Shown: positions 6,884 through 13,309 of the stretch, piece after piece
How positions within the stretch are numbered: the first letter of the stretch is position 1
Layout of the letters: each line of letters starts with the position of its first letter
Source: Sphingomonadaceae bacterium
GTDB taxonomy: Bacteria > Pseudomonadota > Alphaproteobacteria > Sphingomonadales > Sphingomonadaceae
NCBI GenBank assembly: GCA_019239785.1
Contig: JAFAZM010000418.1
Location: 1 to 13,309, forward strand
Length of the DNA: 13,309 nucleotides
Direction: 5' to 3'
The notes under the pieces: generated by a model
What the model was told of the DNA's origin: nothing
The model's database searches: none
Seen by the model: only the letters and a program-made list of their open reading frames with translations
Position numbers and translations under genes: made by a program

Positions 6884-9544
6884 TCACCCCGAATTCCTGA
6901 GCGCCGTCGCGATCGCATTGATCGAGAGTTGGATCCCCTCGCCGACCCGCGCATCTTTCTCGCCTGCCCGGTGCCGCTTCAGCAGCTCGATCTGGAGCAG
7001 GTTCAGCGGCTCGATATAGGGCAGGCGCAGGCGGATGGATTCGTCGAGCTTGGGATTGGCTTCGAGCAGCCGCGCCTCCCCCGTCACTTCGAGCAGGCCG
7101 TCATGGGTGCGCTGCCATTCGTCGCGGATGCGGCCGAAGATCGCGTGGCGCAGACCCGCGTCCTCCACCAGGCCGGTATAACGCGCGGCGATCCCCAGGT
7201 CCGACTTGGCGAGCACCATCTCCAGATTGTCGAGCGTCGTGCGGAAGAAGGGCCAGGCCTCGCGCATCTCGCGGAGCAGGCCGATGTCGCCGAGCGCGGC
7301 GAGGCCGCTGCCGACGCCGTACCAGCCCGGCAGCATCACCCGCGCCTGCGCCCAGGAGAACACCCAGGGGATCGCGCGCAGATCCTCGATCCGGTCCGAT
7401 TTGGTGCGGCTGGCCGGACGCGAACCGATCTTCAAATCGGCGATCTCGGCGATTGGCGTCATCTGCCGGAAGAAGGTCCGGAAGCCCTCGGTCTCGTAGA
7501 CCAGCCCCCGATAGGCGGCGAAGGCCGCGTCCGAGACTCCCGCGATCGCGTCGTAGAAACGCTGCCGCCGCCGGGCCGAGCGCGGCTCCAGGCTCGCGAT
7601 CAGGGTCGCGGCGGCGATCGCATCGAGATTGGCGGCGGCGCTCTCGCGGGTGCCGTATTTCGCGGCGATCACCTCGCCCTGCTCGGTGATCCGGATCCGG
7701 CCCTGGACGGTGCCCGAAGGCTGGGCGAGGATCGCGCCGAAGCTGGAGCCGCCGCCGCGCCCGACCGCGCCGCCGCGGCCGTGGAAGAGCTGCATGCCAG
7801 TCTTCGTCTCGGCGAACAGGTCGGCTAGCGCGCGGGCGGCCTGATAGAGGCTCCAGACCGAGGTCAGATAGCCGCCATCCTTGTTGGAATCGGAGTAACC
7901 GAGCATCACCTCCTGATGCCGGTGCGCGGCGGTGACCGATGCGATCTCGGGCAGCCCGAGATAGGCCCGCATCACCTGCGGGGCATTGCGCAAATCCCCG
8001 ATCGTCTCGAACAATGGCACGGCCATCACCGCCGCCTGCGGCGCTTCGCCGCCGCGCCAGAGCCCGGCTTCCTTAAGCAAGATATAGGTTTCGAGCAGGT
8101 CGGAGACGCTGGCCGCCTTCGAGATCAAATAATAGGAGATCGCGCCCTCGCCGTAGCGCGCCCGCGCGGCCGCGGCGGCGCGGACGATGGCGAGCTCCTT
8201 CTGCGTCTCCTCCGAATAGTCGGCGAACGGGCTGGCGAGCAGCCTTGTGCCGGCAAGCTCCGCGCGGAGCAAAGCGACGCGGCCCGCCTCGCTCAGCGCC
8301 AGATAATCGGGCTCCACCCCGGCCGCCTTCAGCAATTCGGCGACGACCCGCTCGTGCACGTCGGCATTCTGGCGGAGGTCGAGCGTGGCGAGATGAAAAC
8401 CGAACGTCTCCACCGAGCGGATCAGCCGCGCGAGCGGCCCGCCTTCGCCGATCTCGCCAAGCCCCTCGGCCACGACTTCGAGCTCGGCGCGCAATTCCTC
8501 CGGCCCGCCATAAGGCTCGCCCGGCACGTTCGACGGCCGCGGCGCCTCCTCACCGGTGAACTTCTGGTACGTCGCGGCGAGGCGGCCGTAGATGCCGCTC
8601 AGCGCCCGTCGATAGGGCTCGTCGGCCCGCGCCTGGCCCTGGTCGCCGGAGCGGTCGGCAAGCGCGACGACGTCGGCCGGGACTTCCGCAAGCTCGGAGG
8701 AGATCGAGATCTCGGCGCCGAGCGCATGCACCTCGTCGAGATAATGCGCTAGCACCGCCCCGGCCGCGTTGCCCAGCGCAAGCTCCAATGACTCCGCATC
8801 GACGAACGGATTGCCGTCGCGGTCGCCGCCGATCCAGCTTCCCACCCGTAGAAAGCTCGGCGGCCGATGGCCGAGCGCCCGCTCCCAGCGCGCATAGAGG
8901 GTCGGCAGCACCGGCAGGAACACGTCGCGCAGATAGGACAAAGCGGTCTCGACCTCGTCGGCGACGTAGAGCCGCTCGCGCCGCAGCGGCCGCGTCCGCC
9001 AGAGCAAAGCGATCTGCCGCTCGATCGCAAGCTCGACCGGATCGCCGTCCTCGGTCTCTTCGACCCCGGCGTCGCGCAGCCGCATCAAATCGGCGATCCG
9101 GTTGCGATGGTCGATGATCGACTTGCGGCGGACCTCGGTCGGGTGGGCGGTGAGCACCGGCACGATCAAAGCGCCCTCGAGGAAGGCGGCGGCGTCCTCC
9201 CTGCCGACTCCGCTCTTCGCCAGCCGCGCCAGCGCTTCCGCAACGTTCGCGCCGGGCTCCGCCGAAACGCCCTGCCGGTCCTCGGCGAGGTTGGCGAGCA
9301 GGGAGAAGAGCATGAAGCCGCGGACGAAGGCGAGCGTGTCGTCGAGGCTCAGCGCGTCCAGCCCCGGATCGATCGCGTCGGCGGCGACCACGCCGCGATG
9401 CCGGTCGACCGAGGTCGAGCGGATATACTCGATCCGGCGGAACAGGGCCTCGCCGTCATAGTCGCGGATGACGTCGCCGAGCAGCTTGCCGAGGAAGCGT
9501 ATGTCTGGATTCTGCGCCAGCGTGCTGGATTCGAAGTTCGCCAT
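6884..9544 (-). CDS. ppc: Phosphoenolpyruvate carboxylase
   Basis: The enzyme carboxylates PEP with bicarbonate to oxaloacetate and phosphate (EC 4.1.1.31), replenishing the TCA cycle; it is cytoplasmic and tetrameric in the family. The 886-residue length is typical. Signatures are LTAHPTEVRRKS with the catalytic His134, GSWIGGDRDGNPFV (236-248), LATLDLRQN (385-393), LGYSDSNKDGGYL (548-560) with Lys555, FHGRGGAVGRGGG (587-599) with Arg590, and the C-terminal RNSG, where Asn884 corresponds to the allosteric-site Asn. The start is ATG 9544 with GAGCGAGG at 9560-9553. Codons 2-9 (ANFESSTL) form one arm of a 23-bp inverted repeat with the leader (9519-9590), so the RBS and start lie in its loop. 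It is downstream of, and co-directional with, the GH31 gene, without a clear terminator between. Confidence 0.98.
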   Translation of the reverse strand: MANFESSTLAQNPDIRFLGKLLGDVIRDYDGEALFRRIEYIRSTSVDRHRGVVAADAIDPGLDALSLDDTLAFVRGFMLFSLLANLAEDRQGVSAEPGANVAEALARLAKSGVGREDAAAFLEGALIVPVLTAHPTEVRRKSIIDHRNRIADLMRLRDAGVEETEDGDPVELAIERQIALLWRTRPLRRERLYVADEVETALSYLRDVFLPVLPTLYARWERALGHRPPSFLRVGSWIGGDRDGNPFVDAESLELALGNAAGAVLAHYLDEVHALGAEISISSELAEVPADVVALADRSGDQGQARADEPYRRALSGIYGRLAATYQKFTGEEAPRPSNVPGEPYGGPEELRAELEVVAEGLGEIGEGGPLARLIRSVETFGFHLATLDLRQNADVHERVVAELLKAAGVEPDYLALSEAGRVALLRAELAGTRLLASPFADYSEETQKELAIVRAAAAARARYGEGAISYYLISKAASVSDLLETYILLKEAGLWRGGEAPQAAVMAVPLFETIGDLRNAPQVMRAYLGLPEIASVTAAHRHQEVMLGYSDSNKDGGYLTSVWSLYQAARALADLFAETKTGMQLFHGRGGAVGRGGGSSFGAILAQPSGTVQGRIRITEQGEVIAAKYGTRESAAANLDAIAAATLIASLEPRSARRRQRFYDAIAGVSDAAFAAYRGLVYETEGFRTFFRQMTPIAEIADLKIGSRPASRTKSDRIEDLRAIPWVFSWAQARVMLPGWYGVGSGLAALGDIGLLREMREAWPFFRTTLDNLEMVLAKSDLGIAARYTGLVEDAGLRHAIFGRIRDEWQRTHDGLLEVTGEARLLEANPKLDESIRLRLPYIEPLNLLQIELLKRHRAGEKDARVGEGIQLSINAIATALRNSG

Positions 9545-9590
9545 TTATTGGACCTCGCTCGGAGCGAACTTCGAATCCATGAAGCACGCT
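9519..9590 (-). promoter_or_regulatory. Hairpin (IR1) that places the ppc RBS and start codon in its loop
   Basis: Plus-strand blocks 9519-9526 and 9527-9541 pair with 9583-9590 and 9564-9578, giving 23 matched pairs and no mismatch. A four-base bulge (9579-9582) is on one side only. In the ppc mRNA the leader arm is 5', the first eight codons after ATG are the 3' arm, and the 22-base loop (9542-9563) contains GAGCGAGG and the ATG. The structure is directly visible; any role in translation control is inference. Confidence 0.8.
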
Positions 9591-9700
9591 GGCCACATAG
9601 GGTTGTTAGTGTGGCTGGAGATTGGGAAATTCGCTCCCGCGCCCTCCATCCGATCCGGCGAATTTCCCAATCGCCACACTAACGTCGCGGGCTTGTTCAT
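9545..9700 (-). CDS. Possible 51-residue ORF bridging the GH31 gene and ppc
   Basis: The frame starts at ATG 9700-9698, overlapping the GH31 TGA by three bases (ATGA), and ends with TAA 9547-9545 directly against the ppc ATG. The product begins MNKPATLVWRLGNSPDR and ends DSKFAPSEVQ; I recognise no domain, signal peptide or membrane segment. An internal ATG at 9649 would give 34 residues. The junctions look like a coupled operon. Against it, the ORF is almost wholly made of two inverted repeats, 14 of 51 codons end in A or T (including TTA, CGA and CCA, uncommon in the neighbours), and there is no strong RBS beyond coupling. It may be a chance open frame through repeat DNA. Confidence 0.33.
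   Translation of the reverse strand: MNKPATLVWRLGNSPDRMEGAGANFPISSHTNNPMWPACFMDSKFAPSEVQ
9605..9683. repeat. Bulged inverted repeat (IR2) upstream of the ppc hairpin
   Basis: The left blocks 9605-9615 and 9620-9634 pair perfectly with 9673-9683 and 9658-9672 (26 pairs). A four-base bulge TGGA (9616-9619) sits on one side, and the loop is 23 bases. The inner blocks GATTGGGAAATTCGC and, in IR1, GGATTCGAAGTTCGC are related, as are the loop sizes and bulges, so IR1 and IR2 look like members of one repeat type. There is no T-run on either side, so it is not a canonical terminator for the GH31 transcript. Confidence 0.85.
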
Positions 9701-12507
9701 CGTCTCCGCACTGTCACCGCCGCGCCCGAATATTCAAGCGCCCGATCAGCCGGTCCGTCGAACGCCACGCCGCGCGGATGGGCGGGATCGTAGAAGATCA
9801 CCCGGATCGTCCGACGCGCCGCCATGCCGGGATAGCTGCCCTGCCGCGCGCCGATCGTCAGGGCGCGCGTCCTCTCGTTCCAGGCGATCGGGATCCGCGC
9901 CGAGGCGCCGTGCAGATATTGCCGGCTCACCCCGTCATCCTCGTAGAGCGTGAAGGCGCCGTCCGCGCCGGTGAAGACGTGCAGCGTGAGGGTCGGATCG
10001 CTACGGTCGGCCGTGGTCTGCACCGCCGGCCCGCTCGGCAGGATCGACCCGGCCCGGACGTAGAGCGGCATCCATTCGTAGGGCGCGTCGGCGTGGATCG
10101 TGCGCCCGCCCTGCTCGGGGCGCCCGGTGCGGAAATCGTACCAGAGCGCGCCGGCCGGCAGATAGACGTCGCGGCTCCGCGCGCGGAAGGCGGTGACCGG
10201 CGCCGCCAGCAAAGCGGGCCCGAACAGATATTCGTCGTCGACCCCCCAGGCCCGGCGGTCGCCCTCGAAATCCATCGCCAGGCCGCGCATGATCGTCCCG
10301 TCGCGCAACGCCGCATCGGCCGCGATCGTGTAGATATAGGGCATCAGCCGGTAGCGGAGCCGGTCATAGGCAGCCATCGCCTGGTAGGTCGGCGAGCCCT
10401 CCGGCGCCATCTCGTAAATCTCGCGCGGGATGTTCTCGCCATGGCTGCGGAAGATCGGCGAGAAGGCGCCGAACTGGAACCAGCGCGTGTTCAGCTCGCG
10501 CCATTCCTCGACATGGGCCGGATCGTGCGAGGAATAGCGCGTCTCCATCGTGTAGCCGCCGATGTCGTGGCTCCAATTGGGGATGCCCGACATCGAGAAA
10601 TTGACGCCCGCCGAAATCTGTTCGCGCAGCGACTCCCAGCGGCTCGGCACGTCGCCCGACCAGACCGCCGAGCTGGTCCGCTGCAGCCCGGCAAAGCCCG
10701 AGCGGGTGAGGATGAACGGCCGCACGTCCGGCCGATAGGCGATCAGATGGTCGTGCAGATTGCCGGCATGCATCAGCGGATAGGAATTGAAATAGGCCGC
10801 GCCCGGCCCGAGCGCGGTCGGCCCCATCCGCCGCGCGCGCTCGGCGATCGAGAGGTTCGAATGCATGTCGGGCTCGCTCGCATCGAGCCACCAGGCGTCC
10901 ATGCCCAGGGAGGCGAGCCGGTCGCGGATCTGCCGCCAGTAGATCTCCCGCGCGCGCGGGTTGTAGGGATCGTAGAAGGTGCTGAGATAGCCGGGGCCGA
11001 CCCAGTCGCGCGCGCCGGCCTCGACGTCGCGCATGTAGAGCCCGCCGGCCGCCTCCAGCTCCCGGAAATTGTCGGTCTGCGGATAGAATTTCGGCCAGAC
11101 CGAGATCATGATGCGCGCGCCCTGCGCATGGACTTGGTCGACCATCGCCTGCGGGTTCGGATAGCGCGAGGCCTCGAATTGGTGGGTGCCCCACTGGTCC
11201 TCCGCCCAATAGCGCCAGTCCTGCACGATATTGTCGAGCGGCAGCTGGCGCCGGCGATATTCGGCAAGCACGCCGAGCAACTGGTCCTGCGTCTCGTAGC
11301 GCTGCCGGCTCTGCCAGAAGCCGTAGGCCCAGCGCGGCATCAGCTCGGCACGCCCGGTCAGCGCCCGGTAGCCGGCGATGACCCCGTCCATATTGTCGCC
11401 GCCGATGAAATAATAATCGCTCGCCTGCCCGGCCTCGGAGGCGAAGCCGATCGAATGACGGTCCGCCTCCGGCCGCGGGTCGCTGTGCTCGAGCGCGAGA
11501 TAGCCGCCGTCCGGCACCCATTCGATGCGGATCTCGGCAGCATGGCCGGCGGCGAGCACCACGTCGAAGGGGTGGTACCAGGGATTCCAGTTCTGCCGCC
11601 AGCGGTCCATCACCAACCGGCCGTCGACCCACAGCTTGAAGTAAGAGGAGCCGTAGAGCCGGAAGCGGTGCAGGCCCGGATGGTCGGAGCTGATCCGTCC
11701 GGTCCAGGTCACCCTGAGCCCCTGCGCGGCGCTGGTGCCGACTTCGGCCGGCCAACGGTTCGGCTGGTCCAGATATTGATAGTCTATGCTTGCTTCCGAG
11801 CGGCGGGCGGCGACGCGGTCGCCGAGCCGGTAGACTGCCGACCAGCCGGGGCTGCCGTCCTCGCCGGTCACGTGCAGGTCGTCGGCGCCGGCAAGGCCGT
11901 AGGGCTCGGGATTGCCGAACCGGGTGATCGAATTGTTGTCCCAGAGGATGCCGTAATTGCGGGTCGAGACGACGAACGGCACGCCGACGTCGATATTGTG
12001 CTGGGCGAGCTCCACGTCCTCGCCATTATAATTCATCTGCCCGTTCTGGTGCTGGCCGAGCCCGTACAGCCCCTCGTCGGTGCCGCGATTCCATTGCTGG
12101 CGGACCGCGACATAGGGCCGCCCCTCGATCGTCACCGGCGCGAAACCGGTCGGCGCGCTCTCCTCGAGCAGGGCGCGCCCGGAGGCGTCGATGAAGCGGA
12201 CGCCGCCGTCGGCGAGATCGACCTCGGCCGAGACTCGCGGCGTCGACAGCACCACCTGGCCGGGCGTGCCGCGGACGGTGAAGCCGCCATGGGCCGGCTG
12301 CGCATTCACCATCAGGCTCTCGGCCGGCCGTGCGTCGCGCGAGGGGAGGGTGGTCACCCGCACGATCCGGTCGCCATAGACGGCGAGCCGTACCTCGGCG
12401 TCCGGGCCGGACGCGGGATGGACGACCAGTCCCGTCTCGGTGCGCTGCCAGCTGCCGGGTGCGGCGGCCGCGATGGACAAAGCGAGACTGATCGGGAAAG
12501 GTGCCAT
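9697..12507 (-). CDS. GH31 alpha-xylosidase with PA14 insert (Xyl31A-like)
   Basis: The predicted activity is removal of alpha-linked xylose from the non-reducing end of xyloglucan oligosaccharides. The 936-residue order is: a short weak signal-like N-terminus (MAPFPISLALSIAAAA), an N-terminal beta-sandwich (about 25-240), a PA14-like insert (about 240-385, with FRLYGSSYFKLWVDGRLVMD), the catalytic barrel (about 390-760) and C-terminal beta-domains. The expected nucleophile is Asp542 in WWLDASEPDMHSN, and the acid/base Asp619 in AVWSGDVPSRW. DASEPD and the PA14 insert point to the Cellvibrio Xyl31A type rather than maltase or YicI. Start ATG 12507 has GGAG nine bases before it; TTG 12522 is an alternative without an RBS. 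The n-region lacks a positive charge, so export is uncertain. It is divergent from a LacI-type regulator. The TGA overlaps a small ORF leading to ppc. Confidence 0.94.
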   Translation of the reverse strand: MAPFPISLALSIAAAAPGSWQRTETGLVVHPASGPDAEVRLAVYGDRIVRVTTLPSRDARPAESLMVNAQPAHGGFTVRGTPGQVVLSTPRVSAEVDLADGGVRFIDASGRALLEESAPTGFAPVTIEGRPYVAVRQQWNRGTDEGLYGLGQHQNGQMNYNGEDVELAQHNIDVGVPFVVSTRNYGILWDNNSITRFGNPEPYGLAGADDLHVTGEDGSPGWSAVYRLGDRVAARRSEASIDYQYLDQPNRWPAEVGTSAAQGLRVTWTGRISSDHPGLHRFRLYGSSYFKLWVDGRLVMDRWRQNWNPWYHPFDVVLAAGHAAEIRIEWVPDGGYLALEHSDPRPEADRHSIGFASEAGQASDYYFIGGDNMDGVIAGYRALTGRAELMPRWAYGFWQSRQRYETQDQLLGVLAEYRRRQLPLDNIVQDWRYWAEDQWGTHQFEASRYPNPQAMVDQVHAQGARIMISVWPKFYPQTDNFRELEAAGGLYMRDVEAGARDWVGPGYLSTFYDPYNPRAREIYWRQIRDRLASLGMDAWWLDASEPDMHSNLSIAERARRMGPTALGPGAAYFNSYPLMHAGNLHDHLIAYRPDVRPFILTRSGFAGLQRTSSAVWSGDVPSRWESLREQISAGVNFSMSGIPNWSHDIGGYTMETRYSSHDPAHVEEWRELNTRWFQFGAFSPIFRSHGENIPREIYEMAPEGSPTYQAMAAYDRLRYRLMPYIYTIAADAALRDGTIMRGLAMDFEGDRRAWGVDDEYLFGPALLAAPVTAFRARSRDVYLPAGALWYDFRTGRPEQGGRTIHADAPYEWMPLYVRAGSILPSGPAVQTTADRSDPTLTLHVFTGADGAFTLYEDDGVSRQYLHGASARIPIAWNERTRALTIGARQGSYPGMAARRTIRVIFYDPAHPRGVAFDGPADRALEYSGAAVTVRRR

Positions 12508-12526
12508 GGCGCTCGACTCCAATTGA

Positions 12527-12534
12527 CAGCGCTG
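12527..12534. promoter_or_regulatory. Probable LacI-family operator (CAGCGCTG) in the GH31/regulator gap
   Basis: CAGCGCTG is a perfect 8-base palindrome with the AGCGCT centre that many proteobacterial LacI-family sugar regulators recognise (for example sites of the TGACAGCGCTGTCA kind). The left flank here, TGA, fits that pattern; the right flank does not. It lies in the 86-base gap between the divergent starts at 12507 and 12594. It would cover the GH31 transcription start if the promoter at 12538-12566 is correct, as expected for repression. Assignment to the adjacent regulator is inference. Confidence 0.5.
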
Positions 12535-12537
12535 GAC

Positions 12538-12566
12538 AAAAGAGCAGCTTTGCGAGCTTCCGCCAA
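12538..12566 (-). promoter_or_regulatory. Tentative sigma-70-like promoter of the GH31 gene
   Basis: On the minus strand, TTGGCG (12566-12561) is separated by 17 bases from TCTTTT (12543-12538). The -35 is fair and the -10 is poor, but spacing and position are right: the start would fall in the CAGCGCTG palindrome about 25 bases before the ATG. A TTGACA on the plus strand (12523-12528) could be a -35 for the regulator gene, but no good -10 follows at 16-18 bases. Confidence 0.3.
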
Positions 12567-12593
12567 GGGGCCGCTTCTATTTCGGAGAGGTTT

Positions 12594-13309
12594 TTGGATA
12601 GGAAAGCGTTCCCTCGGCCGCGCAGCGCCCCCACCATCCACGACGTCGCCCGCCATGCCGGCGTGTCCAGGATGACGGTGTCGCGCGTGATCAACGGCGA
12701 GAAGAGCGTCCGCCCCGGCACCAGGCAGATCGTCGATGCTGCGATCCAGGCCCTGAACTATGCGCCCAATCCGGCCGCCCGCACCCTCGCCGGCGGCGCG
12801 ATCCTGAAGATCGGACTGGTCTTCCGCTTCCCGAGCGCCGCCTATCTCGGCGAATATCTGGTCGGCGCCCTCGATCGCTGCGCGGAGATCAACGCCCAGC
12901 TCATCGTCCACAAGCACAAGAGAGGCGACGCCCCCGGCGAGGCCGAGGTCGCGGAGAAGCTCGCCGGCGAGCGGCTCGACGGCATCATCCTGCCGCCGCC
13001 GCTCGGCGACGCGCACGAGCTGACCGACCGGTTGCGCGACGCGGAAATCCTGATGGTCGCGACCGGTTCGGTTCGCTCGGCGCCGTCGCTGGCGTCGATC
13101 TGCATCGACGATCGCGGCGCCGCGCGCGAGATGACGCGCCACCTGATCAAGCTCGGCCATCGCCGCATCGGCTTCATAACCGGCCTGCCCAACCATGCCT
13201 CGGCCGGCCTCCGGCTGTCCGGCTATCGCGACGCGCTCGCCGAGGCCGGGATCGAGGTCGACGAGGCCTTGATCGCGCACGGCACCTACACCTACCAGTC
13301 CGGCCTCCA
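12594..13309 (+). CDS. LacI-family transcriptional regulator (3' end outside window)
   Basis: A DNA-binding repressor or activator that responds to a sugar ligand. The first 238 codons are visible. The N-terminal helix-turn-helix is TIHDVARHAGVSRMTVSRVI (14-33), followed by a hinge region with YAPNPAARTLAGG. The periplasmic-binding-protein-like effector domain begins near KIGLVF and includes RLDGIILPPPL, SICIDDRGAAREMTRHLI, LGHRRIGFITG and GYRDALAEAGI, standard LacI/GalR blocks. The start is TTG 12594, the only initiation codon that gives the full HTH, with GGAGAGG at 12584-12590. Because it is divergent from the GH31 gene with a LacI-type palindrome between, it is probably its local regulator, with a xyloglucan-derived sugar as ligand (inference). 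The frame is open to the window edge. Confidence 0.92.
   Translation, partial: MDRKAFPRPRSAPTIHDVARHAGVSRMTVSRVINGEKSVRPGTRQIVDAAIQALNYAPNPAARTLAGGAILKIGLVFRFPSAAYLGEYLVGALDRCAEINAQLIVHKHKRGDAPGEAEVAEKLAGERLDGIILPPPLGDAHELTDRLRDAEILMVATGSVRSAPSLASICIDDRGAAREMTRHLIKLGHRRIGFITGLPNHASAGLRLSGYRDALAEAGIEVDEALIAHGTYTYQSGL

Noticed and set aside
6697..6900. Small ORF whose translation contains VIPAKAGTH and GPAFAGMT
   Set aside because: It is the translation of palindrome B, a familiar artefact of this repeat family, not a protein-coding gene.
9605..9683. Integron attC site (bulged inverted repeat with GTTAG/CTAAC ends)
   Set aside because: attC sites have RYYYAAC at the 5' end and GTTRRRY at the 3' end; here the ends are in the opposite order on both strands, and there is no integrase or cassette array.
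9622..12675. A 1017-codon open frame on the plus strand opposite the GH31 gene
   Set aside because: It is antisense to a clearly recognised GH31 enzyme, its product is low-complexity Arg/Ala/Pro/Asp-rich, and such long shadow frames are expected in GC-rich coding DNA.

Overview
The window is GC-rich and reads as a chromosomal segment of an alphaproteobacterium, most likely a sphingomonad (Sphingomonadales). That placement is inferred from the SecY and Adk protein sequences, the rplO-secY-adk order, the strong preference for G/C-ending codons, and dispersed palindromic repeats of types common in alphaproteobacterial genomes. No database was searched.

Layout, left to right. (1) Bases 1-2490 are the end of the ribosomal spc-type operon on the + strand: the 3' part of rplO (L15), a dispersed palindromic repeat, secY, and adk, which overlaps secY by one base. 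The expected next genes (rpsM, rpsK, rpoA, rplQ) are absent. Three bases after adk, a secreted protein of unknown function ends on the opposite strand. (2) Bases 2494-4841 hold that unknown exported protein (- strand) and a divergent small exported protein (+ strand), separated by a 113-base gap with an operator-like dyad. (3) An intrinsic terminator follows and lies almost against the ribosome binding site of gdhA (hexameric, probably NADP-type, glutamate dehydrogenase). (4) Bases 6283-6859 form a compact unit: a small GIY-YIG nuclease gene enclosed by two 117-base palindromic elements, each built from two facing REP-like hairpins. (5) Bases 6884-12507 carry, on the - strand, a GH31 alpha-xylosidase with a PA14 insert and then ppc (PEP carboxylase). 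The 152-base gap between them has two bulged inverted repeats and a possible 51-codon ORF; its start overlaps the GH31 stop and its stop abuts the ppc start. (6) A LacI-family regulator begins divergently from the GH31 gene and runs off the right edge. An AGCGCT-centred palindrome lies between the two.

How the genes relate. secY and adk are housekeeping genes translated in tandem. gdhA and ppc are central nitrogen and carbon enzymes (glutamate synthesis and anaplerotic oxaloacetate supply). The GH31/LacI pair looks like a locally regulated xyloglucan-oligosaccharide utilisation module. No obvious intrinsic terminator separates the GH31 gene from ppc, so transcription from the sugar-regulated promoter could reach ppc.

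Most unusual points: the GIY-YIG gene framed by REP/BIME-like palindromes, which resembles REP-RAYT systems but has a different nuclease fold; and the ppc start, whose Shine-Dalgarno and ATG lie in the loop of a 23-bp hairpin formed by the first codons and the leader.
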